DNA of 64,000 nucleotides from Mucilaginibacter agri (GCF_009928685.1 NZ_WWEO01000043.1:620001-684000); one strand, 5' to 3'. Positions 9,472-17,277 are shown, numbered from the stretch's first letter. Notes: a model not told the origin generated them from the sequence alone. Translations and numbers: made by a program.

Positions 9472-9503
9472 TTTTGCTAAATAAAATATTATTTCTACAT
9501 TTG
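9472..9503 (+). promoter_or_regulatory. Bacteroidota-type promoter of the rpsF operon
   Basis: TTTTG at 9472-9476, then 19 bases, then TACATTTG at 9496-9503. This matches the known TTG...TAnnTTTG (-33/-7) consensus of the Bacteroidota primary sigma factor. Transcription would start a few bases downstream, giving a leader of about 40 bases before rpsF. Confidence 0.8.
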
Positions 9504-9548
9504 CGTCCCCGTTAAGAGCGGGTAAAACATTAAAAATCAAGTATAATA

Positions 9549-9914
9549 ATGCAACAGTACGAAACCGTGATCGTTCTAACCCCGTTGTTATCAGAAGAAG
9601 TAGCTAAAGAGGCAATTGCCAAATACAGCAAACTACTTACAGATAACGGAGCCGAAATTGTCCAAGAGGATAATTGGGGTTTGAGAAAATTAGCGTATCC
9701 AATCCAAAAGAAAACAACTGGATACTATCACTTAACTGAATTTAAGGCTCCGGGTGATTTAATTAACAAACTGGAAGTTGAATTTAGACGTGATGAGCGC
9801 GTATTGCGTTTCTTAACTATCGCCCTTGATAAACATGCCATTGCTTACAATGACAAAAAACGCAGCGGCGCTTTCAACAAAAAATCAGCTAAAGCAGAGG
9901 AGGCAGGAAACTAA
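9549..9914 (+). CDS. rpsF: 30S ribosomal protein S6
   Basis: S6, 121 residues, first gene of the rpsF-rpsR-rplI operon. The N-terminus [17 protein letters not shown] and the segment [20 protein letters not shown] are typical of the family, and the C-terminus is a Lys-rich tail ([16 protein letters not shown]). It binds the central domain of 16S rRNA together with S18. The stop codon overlaps the rpsR start by one base (TAATG). A clear TACATTTG promoter lies 46 bases upstream. Confidence 0.98.
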   Translation: MQQYETVIVLTPLLSEEVAKEAIAKYSKLLTDNGAEIVQEDNWGLRKLAYPIQKKTTGYYHLTEFKAPGDLINKLEVEFRRDERVLRFLTIALDKHAIAYNDKKRSGAFNKKSAKAEEAGN

Positions 9915-10177
9915 TGGCTACAGAACAAATTAAATATGTTACTGCTCCTAAAGTGGAGGATAACCGCAAAAAATATTGCCGTTTTAAAAAGAACGGTATT
10001 AAATACATCGATTACAAAGACGCTAACTTCCTTTTGAAGTTTGTTAACGACCAAGGTAAAGTATTACCTCGCCGTTTAACTGGTACTTCATTGAAGTTTC
10101 AGCGTAAAGTGGCTCAAGCTGTTAAACGCGCACGCCACATCGGTTTATTGCCATACGTAACAGATTCGTTGAAATAA
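9914..10177 (+). CDS. rpsR: 30S ribosomal protein S18
   Basis: S18, 87 residues. The core KYCRFKKNGIKYIDYKD, the TGTSLKFQRKVAQAVKRARH segment and the ending GLLPYVTDSLK are family hallmarks. A single Cys is present, so it is the zinc-free form. It pairs with S6 on the 30S platform. It overlaps rpsF by one base and is followed by rplI after 18 bases, with an AGGAGG-like sequence before rplI. Confidence 0.98.
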   Translation: MATEQIKYVTAPKVEDNRKKYCRFKKNGIKYIDYKDANFLLKFVNDQGKVLPRRLTGTSLKFQRKVAQAVKRARHIGLLPYVTDSLK

Positions 10178-10195
10178 TCACAGGAGGCTTAAGAA

Positions 10196-10639
10196 ATGGA
10201 CATTATTTTAAAACAGGATGTTAAAAACCTTGGTGAGAAAGACGAAATCGTTAAAGTAAGACCAGGTTACGGCCGTAACTTTTTGATCCCTCAGGGTGTA
10301 GCTATCTTAGCTACCGAGTCGGCTCGTAAAGTATTAGCTGAAAACTTAAAACAAGCTCAGTTTAAACAAGACAAAATCCGTAAGGATGCTGACGAACTGG
10401 CTACTAAATTAGAGAACGTTAAGTTAACTATCGGCGCTAAAGCTGGTGAAACCGGTAAAATTTTCGGTGCTATCAACACTATTCAGGTTGCTGATGCATT
10501 GAAAAAACAAGGCTTTGAAGTTGACCGTCGCCGTATCACTTTTGATCAGGATCCTAAATTTGTTGGTGAATACACTGCAAACTTAAACCTGCACAAAGAA
10601 GTGAAAGTGAAAGTTCCTTTCGAGGTTGTTGCTGAGTAA
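10196..10639 (+). CDS. rplI: 50S ribosomal protein L9
   Basis: L9, 147 residues. The N-terminal domain (MDIILKQDVKNLGEKDEIVKVRPGYGRNFLIP) is the signature, followed by the long connecting helix (about 45-78) and the C-terminal 23S-binding domain. A rare strong Shine-Dalgarno sequence, CAGGAGG, lies about 11 bases before the ATG. It is the last gene of the operon and is followed by a strong terminator. Confidence 0.98.
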   Translation: MDIILKQDVKNLGEKDEIVKVRPGYGRNFLIPQGVAILATESARKVLAENLKQAQFKQDKIRKDADELATKLENVKLTIGAKAGETGKIFGAINTIQVADALKKQGFEVDRRRITFDQDPKFVGEYTANLNLHKEVKVKVPFEVVAE

Positions 10640-10664
10640 TTAGCACACGTCTAATAAATATTAT

Positions 10665-10695
10665 AAAAAGCTCTTCTCTTTGGGAAGAGCTTTTT
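10665..10695 (+). terminator. Rho-independent terminator of rpsF-rpsR-rplI
   Basis: Perfect 12-bp stem AAAAAGCTCTTC / GAAGAGCTTTTT with a 7-base loop, ending in a T-run, 26 bases after the rplI stop. Confidence 0.9.
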
Positions 10696-10736
10696 ATTTT
10701 AGAAGACTTTTTAATTTAAACTAATCAAATCATCAT

Positions 10737-10764
10737 CTCTCCCGCGGGGAGGGCTGGGGAGGGG
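10737..10764. repeat. G/C-rich hairpin repeat overlapping the mtgA ribosome-binding region
   Basis: CTCTCCCGCGGGGAGGG followed by CTGGGGAGGGG ends three bases before the mtgA ATG. It resembles the C-rich hairpin family found after stop codons nearby, in opposite orientation, and supplies the only purine-rich (GGGGAGGGG) sequence before the start. Confidence 0.5.
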
Positions 10765-10767
10765 TAA

Positions 10768-11457
10768 ATGCGAGGCATATTTAGACTCATACTGCGTATT
10801 CTTAAAATTTTTGTGATCGCTTTTTTTGCCATCACCATTTTGTGGGTATTGTTATACCGCTTTGTAAACCCTCCGGTTACCTGGTTAATGATTACCCGGG
10901 GCTTTGAACGGAAAGCAGATGGCAAAGATTGGAAGATAGATAAGCATTGGGTAGCCTTTGATAGTATTGCCGACCCGATGAAACGCGCCGCAGTGGCGGC
11001 CGAAGACCAGAAGTTTTTAAACCACTTCGGGTTCGACTTTAAAGCCATGGAACGTGCTATTGATAAAAACCAGCACAGTCATAAGCTAATGGGTGGAAGC
11101 ACCATATCTCAACAAACAGCCAAAAATGTTTTCCTCTGGCCAGGGCGTTCGTATGTACGCAAAGCATTTGAGGCCTACTTTACCATGCTGATAGAAGTAA
11201 TGTGGAGCAAGAAACGCATTATGGAAGTTTACCTCAACGTAATAGAAATGGGCGATGGTATTTATGGCGTAGAAGCCGCCGCGCAGAATTATTACCATAA
11301 GCATGCTTCGCAATTAACTACGTATCAGTCGGCTGCTATTGCATCAATATTTCCTAACCCGCTCCATTGGTCGCCCACTAATCCGAGCGATTATCTGAGG
11401 CATCATCAGTATTTGATCCGGAAGAATATCAGGAGGCTGGGGCCACTGGATTTTTAG
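10768..11457 (+). CDS. mtgA: Monofunctional biosynthetic peptidoglycan transglycosylase
   Basis: GT51 glycosyltransferase of 229 residues, without a penicillin-binding domain. One N-terminal membrane helix (residues 8-32) anchors it in the inner membrane. The catalytic Glu is in AAEDQKFLNHFGFD (about residue 78), followed by the family motifs GGSTISQQTAKN and RIMEVYLNVIEMG. It polymerises lipid II into glycan strands. The length is normal for MtgA. It follows the L9 terminator, so it needs its own promoter; none with a clear TAnnTTTG is visible. Confidence 0.95.
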   Translation: MRGIFRLILRILKIFVIAFFAITILWVLLYRFVNPPVTWLMITRGFERKADGKDWKIDKHWVAFDSIADPMKRAAVAAEDQKFLNHFGFDFKAMERAIDKNQHSHKLMGGSTISQQTAKNVFLWPGRSYVRKAFEAYFTMLIEVMWSKKRIMEVYLNVIEMGDGIYGVEAAAQNYYHKHASQLTTYQSAAIASIFPNPLHWSPTNPSDYLRHHQYLIRKNIRRLGPLDF

Positions 11458-11479
11458 ACCCCTAACCCCCTGGAGGGGA
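11458..11479 (+). repeat. C-rich hairpin repeat after mtgA stop
   Basis: CCCCTAACCCCCTGGAGGGGA starts at the mtgA stop. It is the third copy of the stop-adjacent repeat also found at 8619 and 8834. Confidence 0.6.
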
Positions 11480-11498
11480 GATTTTCTCAGCAACCGTT

Positions 11499-11590
11499 GT
11501 CCCGAACTTGTTTCGGGATCCCACAAAAAGCTACTTGCTGAGTATACTTTAAACTTAGCAAGTGGGTTGCCGAAACAAGTTCGGCATGAC
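11499..11590. repeat. Palindromic intergenic repeat
   Basis: Left arm 11499-11522 (GTCCCGAACTTGTTTCGGG...) pairs with right arm 11564-11590 (...CCGAAACAAGTTCGGCATGAC). An inner stem, CTACTTGCTGAG / CTTAGCAAGT, extends the fold. It lies between mtgA and the haemoglobin gene. The GTC...GAC ends are shared with the repeats at 12083 and 19228. Confidence 0.7.
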
Positions 11591-11651
11591 GTGTGGGTGA
11601 AGTTTGTTTGCTATTTGACCCGCAAATTACCGCAACTCAAATTGCCTGTTG

Positions 11652-11659
11652 TACCTTTG
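11652..11659 (+). promoter_or_regulatory. -7 promoter element touching the haemoglobin start
   Basis: TACCTTTG ends only four bases before the ATG at 11664. If it is used in the usual way, the transcript starts at or next to the start codon (leaderless). This is also why the earlier ATG at 11649 is not chosen: it would lie upstream of the promoter. Confidence 0.6.
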
Positions 11660-11663
11660 CATT

Positions 11664-12056
11664 ATGCCTGCAAACGAAATCCTGTCTTTGAACGACGTTA
11701 AGCTTCTGGTGGATACTTTCTACTCAAAAATACAGAGGGATGCTTTGCTGAGTCCTATTTTTAACGAACGCATTCAGGATCGCTGGCCGCAACACCTCGA
11801 AAAGATGTATTCTTTTTGGCAAACACTGTTACTCGAAGAAAATACTTACAACGGCCGCCCGTTTCCGCCGCACATGAACCTGCCTGTAGGGCATGAGCAT
11901 TTTGAGCATTGGCTAAGCCTGTTTACGCAAACTATAAACGAACTTTTTACCGGCGAAAAAGCCGAAGAAGCCAAATGGCGCGCAGGGAATATTGCGAAGA
12001 TGTTTGAAAGTAAGATCGCTTATTTTAGGGAGCATCAAAAGGGTTTTGTGCAGTAA
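11664..12056 (+). CDS. Group III truncated haemoglobin
   Basis: Small haem protein of 130 residues beginning MPANEILSLNDVKLLVDTFY. Recognisable segments are VDTFYSKIQRDALLSPIFNERI (helices A-E), the FWQTLLLEENTYNGRPFPPHMNLP turn, and GHEHFEHWLSLF, which holds the candidate proximal His. The length and the PFPPHMNLP segment fit the group III (trHbP/CtrHb) class, whose members bind O2 or NO and are linked to NO or low-oxygen responses. It stands alone between two palindromic repeats. Confidence 0.85.
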   Translation: MPANEILSLNDVKLLVDTFYSKIQRDALLSPIFNERIQDRWPQHLEKMYSFWQTLLLEENTYNGRPFPPHMNLPVGHEHFEHWLSLFTQTINELFTGEKAEEAKWRAGNIAKMFESKIAYFREHQKGFVQ

Positions 12057-12082
12057 GGTTTCAAACCATTCATGCGGAGATT

Positions 12083-12153
12083 GTCATACAGAGCTCCGTC
12101 GAAGTATGGTGGGTACGGCCCTCTACACCATCCTTCGAGTGCCTCAGGATGAC
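12083..12153. repeat. Palindromic intergenic repeat
   Basis: Imperfect inverted repeat: the left arm GTCATACAGAG... (12083-12111) pairs with the right arm ...CCTTCGAGTGCCTCAGGATGAC (12126-12153). It lies between convergent genes and has GTCAT/ATGAC ends. Confidence 0.65.
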
Positions 12154-12171
12154 GGCCCTCTCGTTAGGAAA

Positions 12172-12555
12172 CTAATCCTCCTTCTTCATATCCTCCTTCA
12201 CATCAGCTACATAATCTTTATAGCCGTTAACGTGCGGTTTATCGAGGTTGAGCATGCTCTCTAAGCTGGCATCGTAGATCTGAAATTTATTCTTTTTCGC
12301 AAACTCAACCAGCGCGAAAAGTGCAGGTTCGCCATCAAGGCTCAGCAATAAGTTGTTAGCGGGTTGATCGCTGTATTCATACTCAATATTGCCATCTTCC
12401 ACCTCAATTATCCTGAATTGCTCTTCCTCTTCAATAGACTTAAAATGTGCTTTCAGTTTTTTGCCGAAGTCTGCAGGTTTTAAGGCTTGCTTATTAAGGG
12501 TTTCGAGGTCGTTAATTTTCTCTGTCGAATTAAATAGTACTACGTCCCAGCTCAT
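12172..12555 (-). CDS. Unknown small acidic protein
   Basis: A 127-residue acidic protein starting MSWDVVLFNSTEKIND and ending with a highly charged KEDMKKED tail. It has no signal peptide or membrane segment. I do not recognise the family. The N-terminus (SWDVVLF) resembles uncharacterised Bacteroidota proteins. It lies 12 bases downstream of the 12568 gene on the same strand, so the two likely form an operon and may share a role. Confidence 0.75.
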   Translation of the reverse strand: MSWDVVLFNSTEKINDLETLNKQALKPADFGKKLKAHFKSIEEEEQFRIIEVEDGNIEYEYSDQPANNLLLSLDGEPALFALVEFAKKNKFQIYDASLESMLNLDKPHVNGYKDYVADVKEDMKKED

Positions 12556-12567
12556 TGGTGTTTTATA

Positions 12568-13056
12568 TTAGGCGGAAATTAAATCGCGGAATAATTGTGG
12601 GTGCCAGCTGTTTTTAAACGGCACTTCCCATTTAGTATCGAGGTCGGCAAGGGTTTGTACCAGGTTGTTAAATACAATGGTATCCTGGTTAATGGCGCCT
12701 TGTTTAATCAGTTCTTCAAATTGAGCGCGAGGGGCTGATAAAAGTGCGCCGTTGCTGCTACGATAAGCCAGGTTAAAACGATCGAACAAGTTGATGTTGT
12801 AATGCTGCTCTACCTGTTTCATGAAATTTACCGACTTATCTATCGAGCATCCACTGGCGCCGGCCTGGCTTTCGTCTACCACGAGTATAATAAAGCGATT
12901 GTAGCGTATTTCGGCAGCCGCTTTAAGTTGGTTGTTATGTGCAGTCCAACTTTGCGTAAAGCTGTTTAATTGCTGTTGCAGCTCGGTTACTTCATTGTTG
13001 CTCAGTTCGCGGTCGGCTTGATAGATCCACACTCTCGAATTTTCAGAAAATTGCAT
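12568..13056 (-). CDS. Unknown soluble protein, often mislabelled ABC-transporter ATPase
   Basis: A 162-residue protein starting MQFSENSRVWIYQADRELS. Proteins of this look in Bacteroidota are sometimes named ABC transporter ATPase, but I see no Walker A, Walker B or LSGGQ motif, so that name is unsupported. The middle has FIILVVDESQAGASGCSIDKSV, an invariant-looking patch with one Cys. The start at 13056 is chosen because TACCTTTG, a -7 promoter element, ends three bases before it; the longer frame from 13071 would begin upstream of the promoter. It is followed by the 12172 gene. Confidence 0.75.
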   Translation of the reverse strand: MQFSENSRVWIYQADRELSNNEVTELQQQLNSFTQSWTAHNNQLKAAAEIRYNRFIILVVDESQAGASGCSIDKSVNFMKQVEQHYNINLFDRFNLAYRSSNGALLSAPRAQFEELIKQGAINQDTIVFNNLVQTLADLDTKWEVPFKNSWHPQLFRDLISA

Positions 13057-13059
13057 ACA

Positions 13060-13067
13060 CAAAGGTA
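13060..13067 (-). promoter_or_regulatory. -7 promoter element touching a start codon
   Basis: On the minus strand TACCTTTG is followed by TGT and then the ATG at 13056. The geometry matches the haemoglobin gene and implies a leaderless or nearly leaderless transcript. Confidence 0.55.
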
Positions 13068-13102
13068 TCAATTTATTAACTTAGGGTTGTCAAATAGTTG
13101 CC

Positions 13103-13582
13103 ATGTTGAAGTTTGTGGGGGTAAAAATTAAAAGGCGGTTTTTAGTGGCCGGTATCGGCCTGTTAGGTTTATCGTCTTTATGCTTCACTGTTGCTATGGA
13201 CGAGCAGCAACTACTCAGCTGGAGCAACAAATGCCTCACTCAATCTTATAACGCCGATGGTGATGCCAAGCTTAAGAAATGGGAGTTAACTGTAACGGAC
13301 AACGCCTTTGTTCGCCTGCGTAAAACTTACCTTAATGGCAAGCAGGAATATTACTCTTTTCATCTCCATCGATTTAACGATCTGGATTACCTGGGTACTA
13401 CCACTGCAGGCACGCTGCAACTGAAAACCATTGCCGATGACATTATTGTACAAACCTATGGCGACCCGAAAGGCGACATCGATAGCATGGCTACTACCCT
13501 CAGCATGCAGGTAAAAAACATGGACCCCGACCGGTTAGACAGTCTGCGCAATGCGTTGATCTATTTTAAAGGCAAACAATAA
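13103..13582 (+). CDS. Unknown exported or membrane-anchored protein
   Basis: A 159-residue protein with basic N-terminal residues (KFVGVKIKRRF) followed by a hydrophobic segment at 13-32 (FLVAGIGLLGLSSLCFTVA), which may be a signal peptide or an anchor. The rest is soluble, with RKTYLNGKQEYYSFHLHRFNDL and a late IDSMATTLSMQVK segment. No family is recognised. It is divergent from the 12568 gene, with only 46 bases between the two starts. Confidence 0.65.
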   Translation: MLKFVGVKIKRRFLVAGIGLLGLSSLCFTVAMDEQQLLSWSNKCLTQSYNADGDAKLKKWELTVTDNAFVRLRKTYLNGKQEYYSFHLHRFNDLDYLGTTTAGTLQLKTIADDIIVQTYGDPKGDIDSMATTLSMQVKNMDPDRLDSLRNALIYFKGKQ

Positions 13583-13697
13583 CGGCCTTTAAAGTGCCTG
13601 CAACCCCATAAAACAGGCTCGGTAAAAATTTATAGCCTGATAAACAGGGGGTTTACAGTAAATTGAAAATAAAATTTTTTAAAATAAAAAAAGACGC

Positions 13698-13705
13698 TAC
13701 ATTTG
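13698..13705 (+). promoter_or_regulatory. -7 promoter element of tRNA-Phe
   Basis: TACATTTG, preceded by AT-rich sequence and followed by CAGTCCCG, nearly the same as the rpsF promoter (TACATTTGCGTCCCCG). The tRNA begins 20 bases after the end of the element. Confidence 0.75.
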
Positions 13706-13725
13706 CAGTCCCGAAACGGACGAAG

Positions 13726-13798
13726 GGTACCATAGCTCAGATGGTAGAGCAAAGGACTGAAAATCCTTGTGTCACTGGTTCGATCCCAGTTGGTACCA
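13726..13798 (+). tRNA. tRNA-Phe (anticodon GAA)
   Basis: A 73-base cloverleaf. The acceptor stem is GGTACCA / TGGTACC with discriminator A; the D arm is GCTC-AGATGGTA-GAGC. The anticodon stem AAGGA / TCCTT holds the loop CTGAAAA with anticodon GAA, and the T arm is ACTGG-TTCGATC-CCAGT. The 3' CCA is not encoded (CACA follows TGGTAC). It is a single tRNA gene with its own promoter and terminator. Confidence 0.97.
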
Positions 13799-13799
13799 C

Positions 13800-13833
13800 A
13801 AAAGCCTCTTAGTGAAAACTAAGAGGCTTTTTT
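13800..13833 (+). terminator. Terminator of tRNA-Phe
   Basis: Perfect stem AAAAGCCTCTTAG / CTAAGAGGCTTTT with loop TGAAAA and a terminal T-run, starting two bases after the tRNA. Confidence 0.9.
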
Positions 13834-13920
13834 ATGCTTTAATAATTAACCCCGCAACTGACGCTTCACTGACCTTGTTTACTTCCAAAATCGCTTATTT
13901 TACGGGGCGAAACCAAACCT

Positions 13921-14793
13921 ATGAAGAATAAAAAAATAGCCGATATCCCGGCAGTGCCCGCAGTATTATTTTCCATCATCAGTGTACAAGGTGGTGCGGC
14001 CATAGCCAAGGGTATATTTCCGATATTGGGGGCTACCTCAACTTCAGCCTTGCGAATTGTTTTAGCGGCATTAATTCTGTGCCTGGTTAACCGACCGAAT
14101 GTGCGTAACCTGAGCGCAGCGCAATGGAAAACGGTGGCCTTATACGGACTTACGCTTGGCGCCATGAACGTTGTTTTTTACATGGCCATAGCGCGCATTC
14201 CGCTTGGCCTGGGGGTTGCTTTAGAATTTATCGGGCCTTTGGTGTTAGCACTTGCAGGCTCTAAACGGCTCACCGATGTCTTATGGGCTATACTGGCGGG
14301 TGCAGGTATTGCACTTATAGCGCCCTGGCACAACAATGGGCTAAACGTTACTGGTATGCTGCTGGCCTTGCTGGCAGGGGTATTTTGGGTAGGCTATATT
14401 TTAATGGGAGGCCGTGTTTCTAAGATGATGGATGGTGGTAAGGCAGTTACCATAGGCATGTTCTTTGCATCCATGGTCATATTGCCGATTGCTATTGGCG
14501 ATGGACTAATCACACATCTAAAACCTTCTCTGTTGTTATTGGGCTTTGCGCTGGCCCTGCTTTCGAGCGCTATACCGTTTAGCTTGGAGATGATTGCCCT
14601 CAAAAAGATCCCGGCGAAAACCTTTAGCGTTTTAATGAGCCTCGAGCCCGCCGCGGCCGCAATTTCGGGTTTGATTTTTCTGCACGAATATTTGACGCTT
14701 TACGAGTGGCTGGCAATTGCATTAATTATAATTGCAAGTGTCGGCGCTACGCTAAGTGCCAAGGCGAAGCAGGCTGTGGCGGCGGAGGTTTGA
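13921..14793 (+). CDS. EamA/DMT-family transporter (RhtA-like)
   Basis: Inner-membrane protein of 290 residues with about ten hydrophobic segments in two homologous EamA halves (about 10-140 and 150-280). The first half has PAVLFSIISVQGGAAIAKGIFPILG and the second AIPFSLEMIALKKIPAKTFSVLMSLEPAAAA, the motif seen in the RhtA/YdcZ-like amino-acid and metabolite exporters. The substrate cannot be read from the sequence. It lies alone after tRNA-Phe, and no promoter is obvious. Confidence 0.88.
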   Translation: MKNKKIADIPAVPAVLFSIISVQGGAAIAKGIFPILGATSTSALRIVLAALILCLVNRPNVRNLSAAQWKTVALYGLTLGAMNVVFYMAIARIPLGLGVALEFIGPLVLALAGSKRLTDVLWAILAGAGIALIAPWHNNGLNVTGMLLALLAGVFWVGYILMGGRVSKMMDGGKAVTIGMFFASMVILPIAIGDGLITHLKPSLLLLGFALALLSSAIPFSLEMIALKKIPAKTFSVLMSLEPAAAAISGLIFLHEYLTLYEWLAIALIIIASVGATLSAKAKQAVAAEV

Positions 14794-14890
14794 TGTATCC
14801 TTATTTGCTGTCGATGCACATTATAGGCGAAAAATGAAAATATCCAGCATTTATCTTTCCGGTATTCAAATATTGTCGCCCTGCAACCGT

Positions 14891-14898
14891 TAACTTTG
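14891..14898 (+). promoter_or_regulatory. Candidate -7 promoter element
   Basis: TAACTTTG lies 17 bases before the start of the 14916 gene. The matching -33 TTG (14873-14875) is closer than usual, so confidence is modest. Confidence 0.4.
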
Positions 14899-14915
14899 TA
14901 ACTCGAATACGAACT

Positions 14916-15146
14916 ATGGGATTAACGCTTAGGCTGACTTTTAAAGACAACGATTATAATTACCAAATTATCAATAGTAATCAGATTAACTCCAGTACAA
15001 CCGAATTTAGCTTAACGCTGAATGGCGAAACTATTGAATTGATAAAAGATGCGAAAAATGTGTGGGTGCAAAAAGATGGCAAATCCCTCGATCCCGAACT
15101 GGTTCAGGCGCTCGGGCGTTCTGTTTCTTTACGTTTAAGGATGTAA
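14916..15146 (+). CDS. Unknown small protein
   Basis: A 76-residue protein beginning MGLTLRLTFKDNDYNYQI, rich in alternating polar and hydrophobic residues that suggest a beta-sandwich or barrel. It has no signal peptide, Cys or His. A TAACTTTG promoter-like element lies just upstream, which supports it as a real gene. The family is not recognised. Confidence 0.6.
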   Translation: MGLTLRLTFKDNDYNYQIINSNQINSSTTEFSLTLNGETIELIKDAKNVWVQKDGKSLDPELVQALGRSVSLRLRM

Positions 15147-15223
15147 CTACTGTAGGCTTATAACTTGTGCCTAATGCTAAATCACAAAAGGCACAAGTAT
15201 TTTTAGTTCTATCTATTCGCGCG

Positions 15224-16219
15224 TTAATAATCCGTAAACGGTAGCGTTGTGCCCGGCCCCCATGTTGGGTTAACTGTTACGTTAGTTGAGGAAGAATTAT
15301 CGAATCGTGTGCCCGAAAAGGTAATCATCGTATTACTCTTGAAGGCAGGGAAGTTGTCAAGAACTAAGCGTGAGTAAGTAGGCAGATAATCATCTGTAGC
15401 AGTATATCCATTTAGTATAATATAATGACCGCCGCCCGGAAAATCTGTTGTGCTAAATGTAAACCCTTTCTTGCCGATGTCGGCAGGGACGATAGTATGA
15501 TTGTAAACCATAGTTGGAAATCCACTACCGAAGCCGGGATGTGTTACATTTCGTAACGGATCATACGCGCCTACAAAGCCATCCCATCTACATTCTAACC
15601 GAACCACATTTGCGGGTATGGCATCTTGTATAACTACTTGTATTTTGCTTACTAAACGTTCCATAACAACGTCGGTGTTTGTTCTCGATTCAACTTTAAT
15701 ATTAAGTACTTTTACAAAAATATCGCCAATGGTATCGCCCCGGAAAATATTTCCTCCATCCGAAACAAAAATATGGTGTATCAGTGATGGCGGGTCTTCA
15801 GGATCCGGAAACGAACTATTGCCTATGGACTCGAGCGTCATGGATTTTCTGGTAGCGCCCATAAAATAAACGGTATAATTTCCGTTTGGCAGCGTATCGC
15901 GAATAGTTCCGAAATTAGCATCTGTTGATTTTTGAGTTACCTTTTTGATAATATTGGCAAGGCTATCACCAGCGGCCACCACCACATATGTCAAATAATT
16001 GATATCGTCCTTTAAAGCGGTTGTTTGTTTTACACTGGTAACTGTTTTTTGGGCTCCGAAAGCACTGGTTTGGCTGGCGAATGCAGATGCCGAAAATGAA
16101 ACGGGATACTTTGGCCCCGTGGATACGGTAGTAGTTGGCGTTACATCCAGTTTATTGTCTTTTTTGCAGCTAAACAGCGTTGTTGCAGTGGCCATTAAGA
16201 GAATAAGGTTGGTTTTCAT
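15224..16219 (-). CDS. Lipoprotein, possible FimB/Mfa2-type fimbrial fold, copy 1
   Basis: A 331-residue lipoprotein. The signal peptide ends in the lipobox LFSC, with Cys18 as the lipidated residue followed by KKDN, a charge pattern of surface-retained Bacteroidota lipoproteins. The middle segment DVVMERLVSKIQVVIQDAIP, with a beta-strand run around a conserved Arg-Leu, recalls the FimB/Mfa2 family of fimbrial anchors, but this is a weak, by-eye match. The C-terminus ends TTLPFTDY. A close paralogue lies 60 bases upstream on the same strand with the same leader sequence, so the pair is a tandem duplication and probably one transcript. Confidence 0.7.
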   Translation of the reverse strand: MKTNLILLMATATTLFSCKKDNKLDVTPTTTVSTGPKYPVSFSASAFASQTSAFGAQKTVTSVKQTTALKDDINYLTYVVVAAGDSLANIIKKVTQKSTDANFGTIRDTLPNGNYTVYFMGATRKSMTLESIGNSSFPDPEDPPSLIHHIFVSDGGNIFRGDTIGDIFVKVLNIKVESRTNTDVVMERLVSKIQVVIQDAIPANVVRLECRWDGFVGAYDPLRNVTHPGFGSGFPTMVYNHTIVPADIGKKGFTFSTTDFPGGGHYIILNGYTATDDYLPTYSRLVLDNFPAFKSNTMITFSGTRFDNSSSTNVTVNPTWGPGTTLPFTDY

Positions 16220-16279
16220 AGATCTTTTGTTAAGTTTCGAATTCGGGATGAAATTTCTAACCCGTTATCATATCATGTG

Positions 16280-17277
16280 TTAATAATCCGTAAACGGTAG
16301 CGTTGTTGCCGCCCCCCATGCCGGGTTAGTGGTTACATTGGTTGATGAAGAATTGTCGAACAGCGTACCCGAAAAAGTAAGCGTAGTATTACGCGCTAAT
16401 ACAGAGTATCCGTATGCAACAAGACGCGAATAACTGGGCGCCAGATCAGCATCTGTGCTTTTATAGCCGTTAAGAATAATAGTACGGCCGTAGCCGGGAA
16501 AATCCGTTGTGCTAAACGTAAATCCTTTTTTGCCAATATCCGCGGGGACGACGGTATGGTTGTAAACAATACTTGGAAATCCGCTACCAAAACCAGGATG
16601 TCCAACATTTCGCACCGGGTCAAATGCACCGTCCATGCCTCCCCAATTACATTCTAAACGGACTACATCTGCTGGTATAGCATCCTGTATAACTACTTGT
16701 ACTTTGCCTATTAAGCGTTCCATAACCACATCAGTGTTTGTTCTCGAATCAACTTTGATATTAAGTACTTTAATAAAAATATCGCCAAGCGTATCTCCGC
16801 GGTAAAAACCTTCGTCCCAGGAAACATAAATATGTTGTATTAGCGACGGCGGGTCTTCTGGGTCTACAAATGGTGAACCGCTTATGGGGGCCAGCGTCAT
16901 GAGTTTATTGGTGGCCCCCATAAAATAAACGGTGTAATTTCCGTTTGGCAGCGTATCGCGGATGGTTCCGAAATTGGCATCAGTCGATTTCTGAGTTACC
17001 TTTTTGATAACAACACCAAGGCTATCACCTGCAGGCACAACCATGTAGGTTAAATAATTGATGTCGTCTTTTAAAGCGGTTGTTTGTTTTAGACCGCTAA
17101 CTATTTTTTCGCTCCGAAAGCACTGGTTTGGCTAGAGAATGCAGATGCTGAAAAGGTAACCGGATACTTTGGCCCCGTTGTGGCCGTGGTAGTTGGCGCT
17201 ACATCGGCTTTGTAATCTTTCTTGCAGCCGAACAGCGTTACCGCAATGGCCATTAATAGAATAAGGTTGGTTTTCAT
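16280..17277 (-). pseudogene. Tandem paralogue of the lipoprotein, split by a one-base frameshift (copy 2)
   Basis: Same architecture as copy 1: MKTNLILLMAIAVTLFGC lipobox, then about 330 residues ending TTLPFTDY. Compared with copy 1, one base is missing near 17103-17111, beside a run of six A (minus strand). Reading stops after SAFGAKK, and the frame resumes only in a segment of 254 codons (16280-17044) without a start of its own near the break. Restoring one base makes the frame continuous through LKDDINYLTY. Causes could be a true pseudogene, slippage at the homopolymer with phase variation, or a sequencing error. Confidence 0.75.

Noticed and set aside
12568..13056. ABC transporter ATPase name for this protein
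   Set aside because: No Walker A, Walker B or signature motif is present; the name seems an inherited error.
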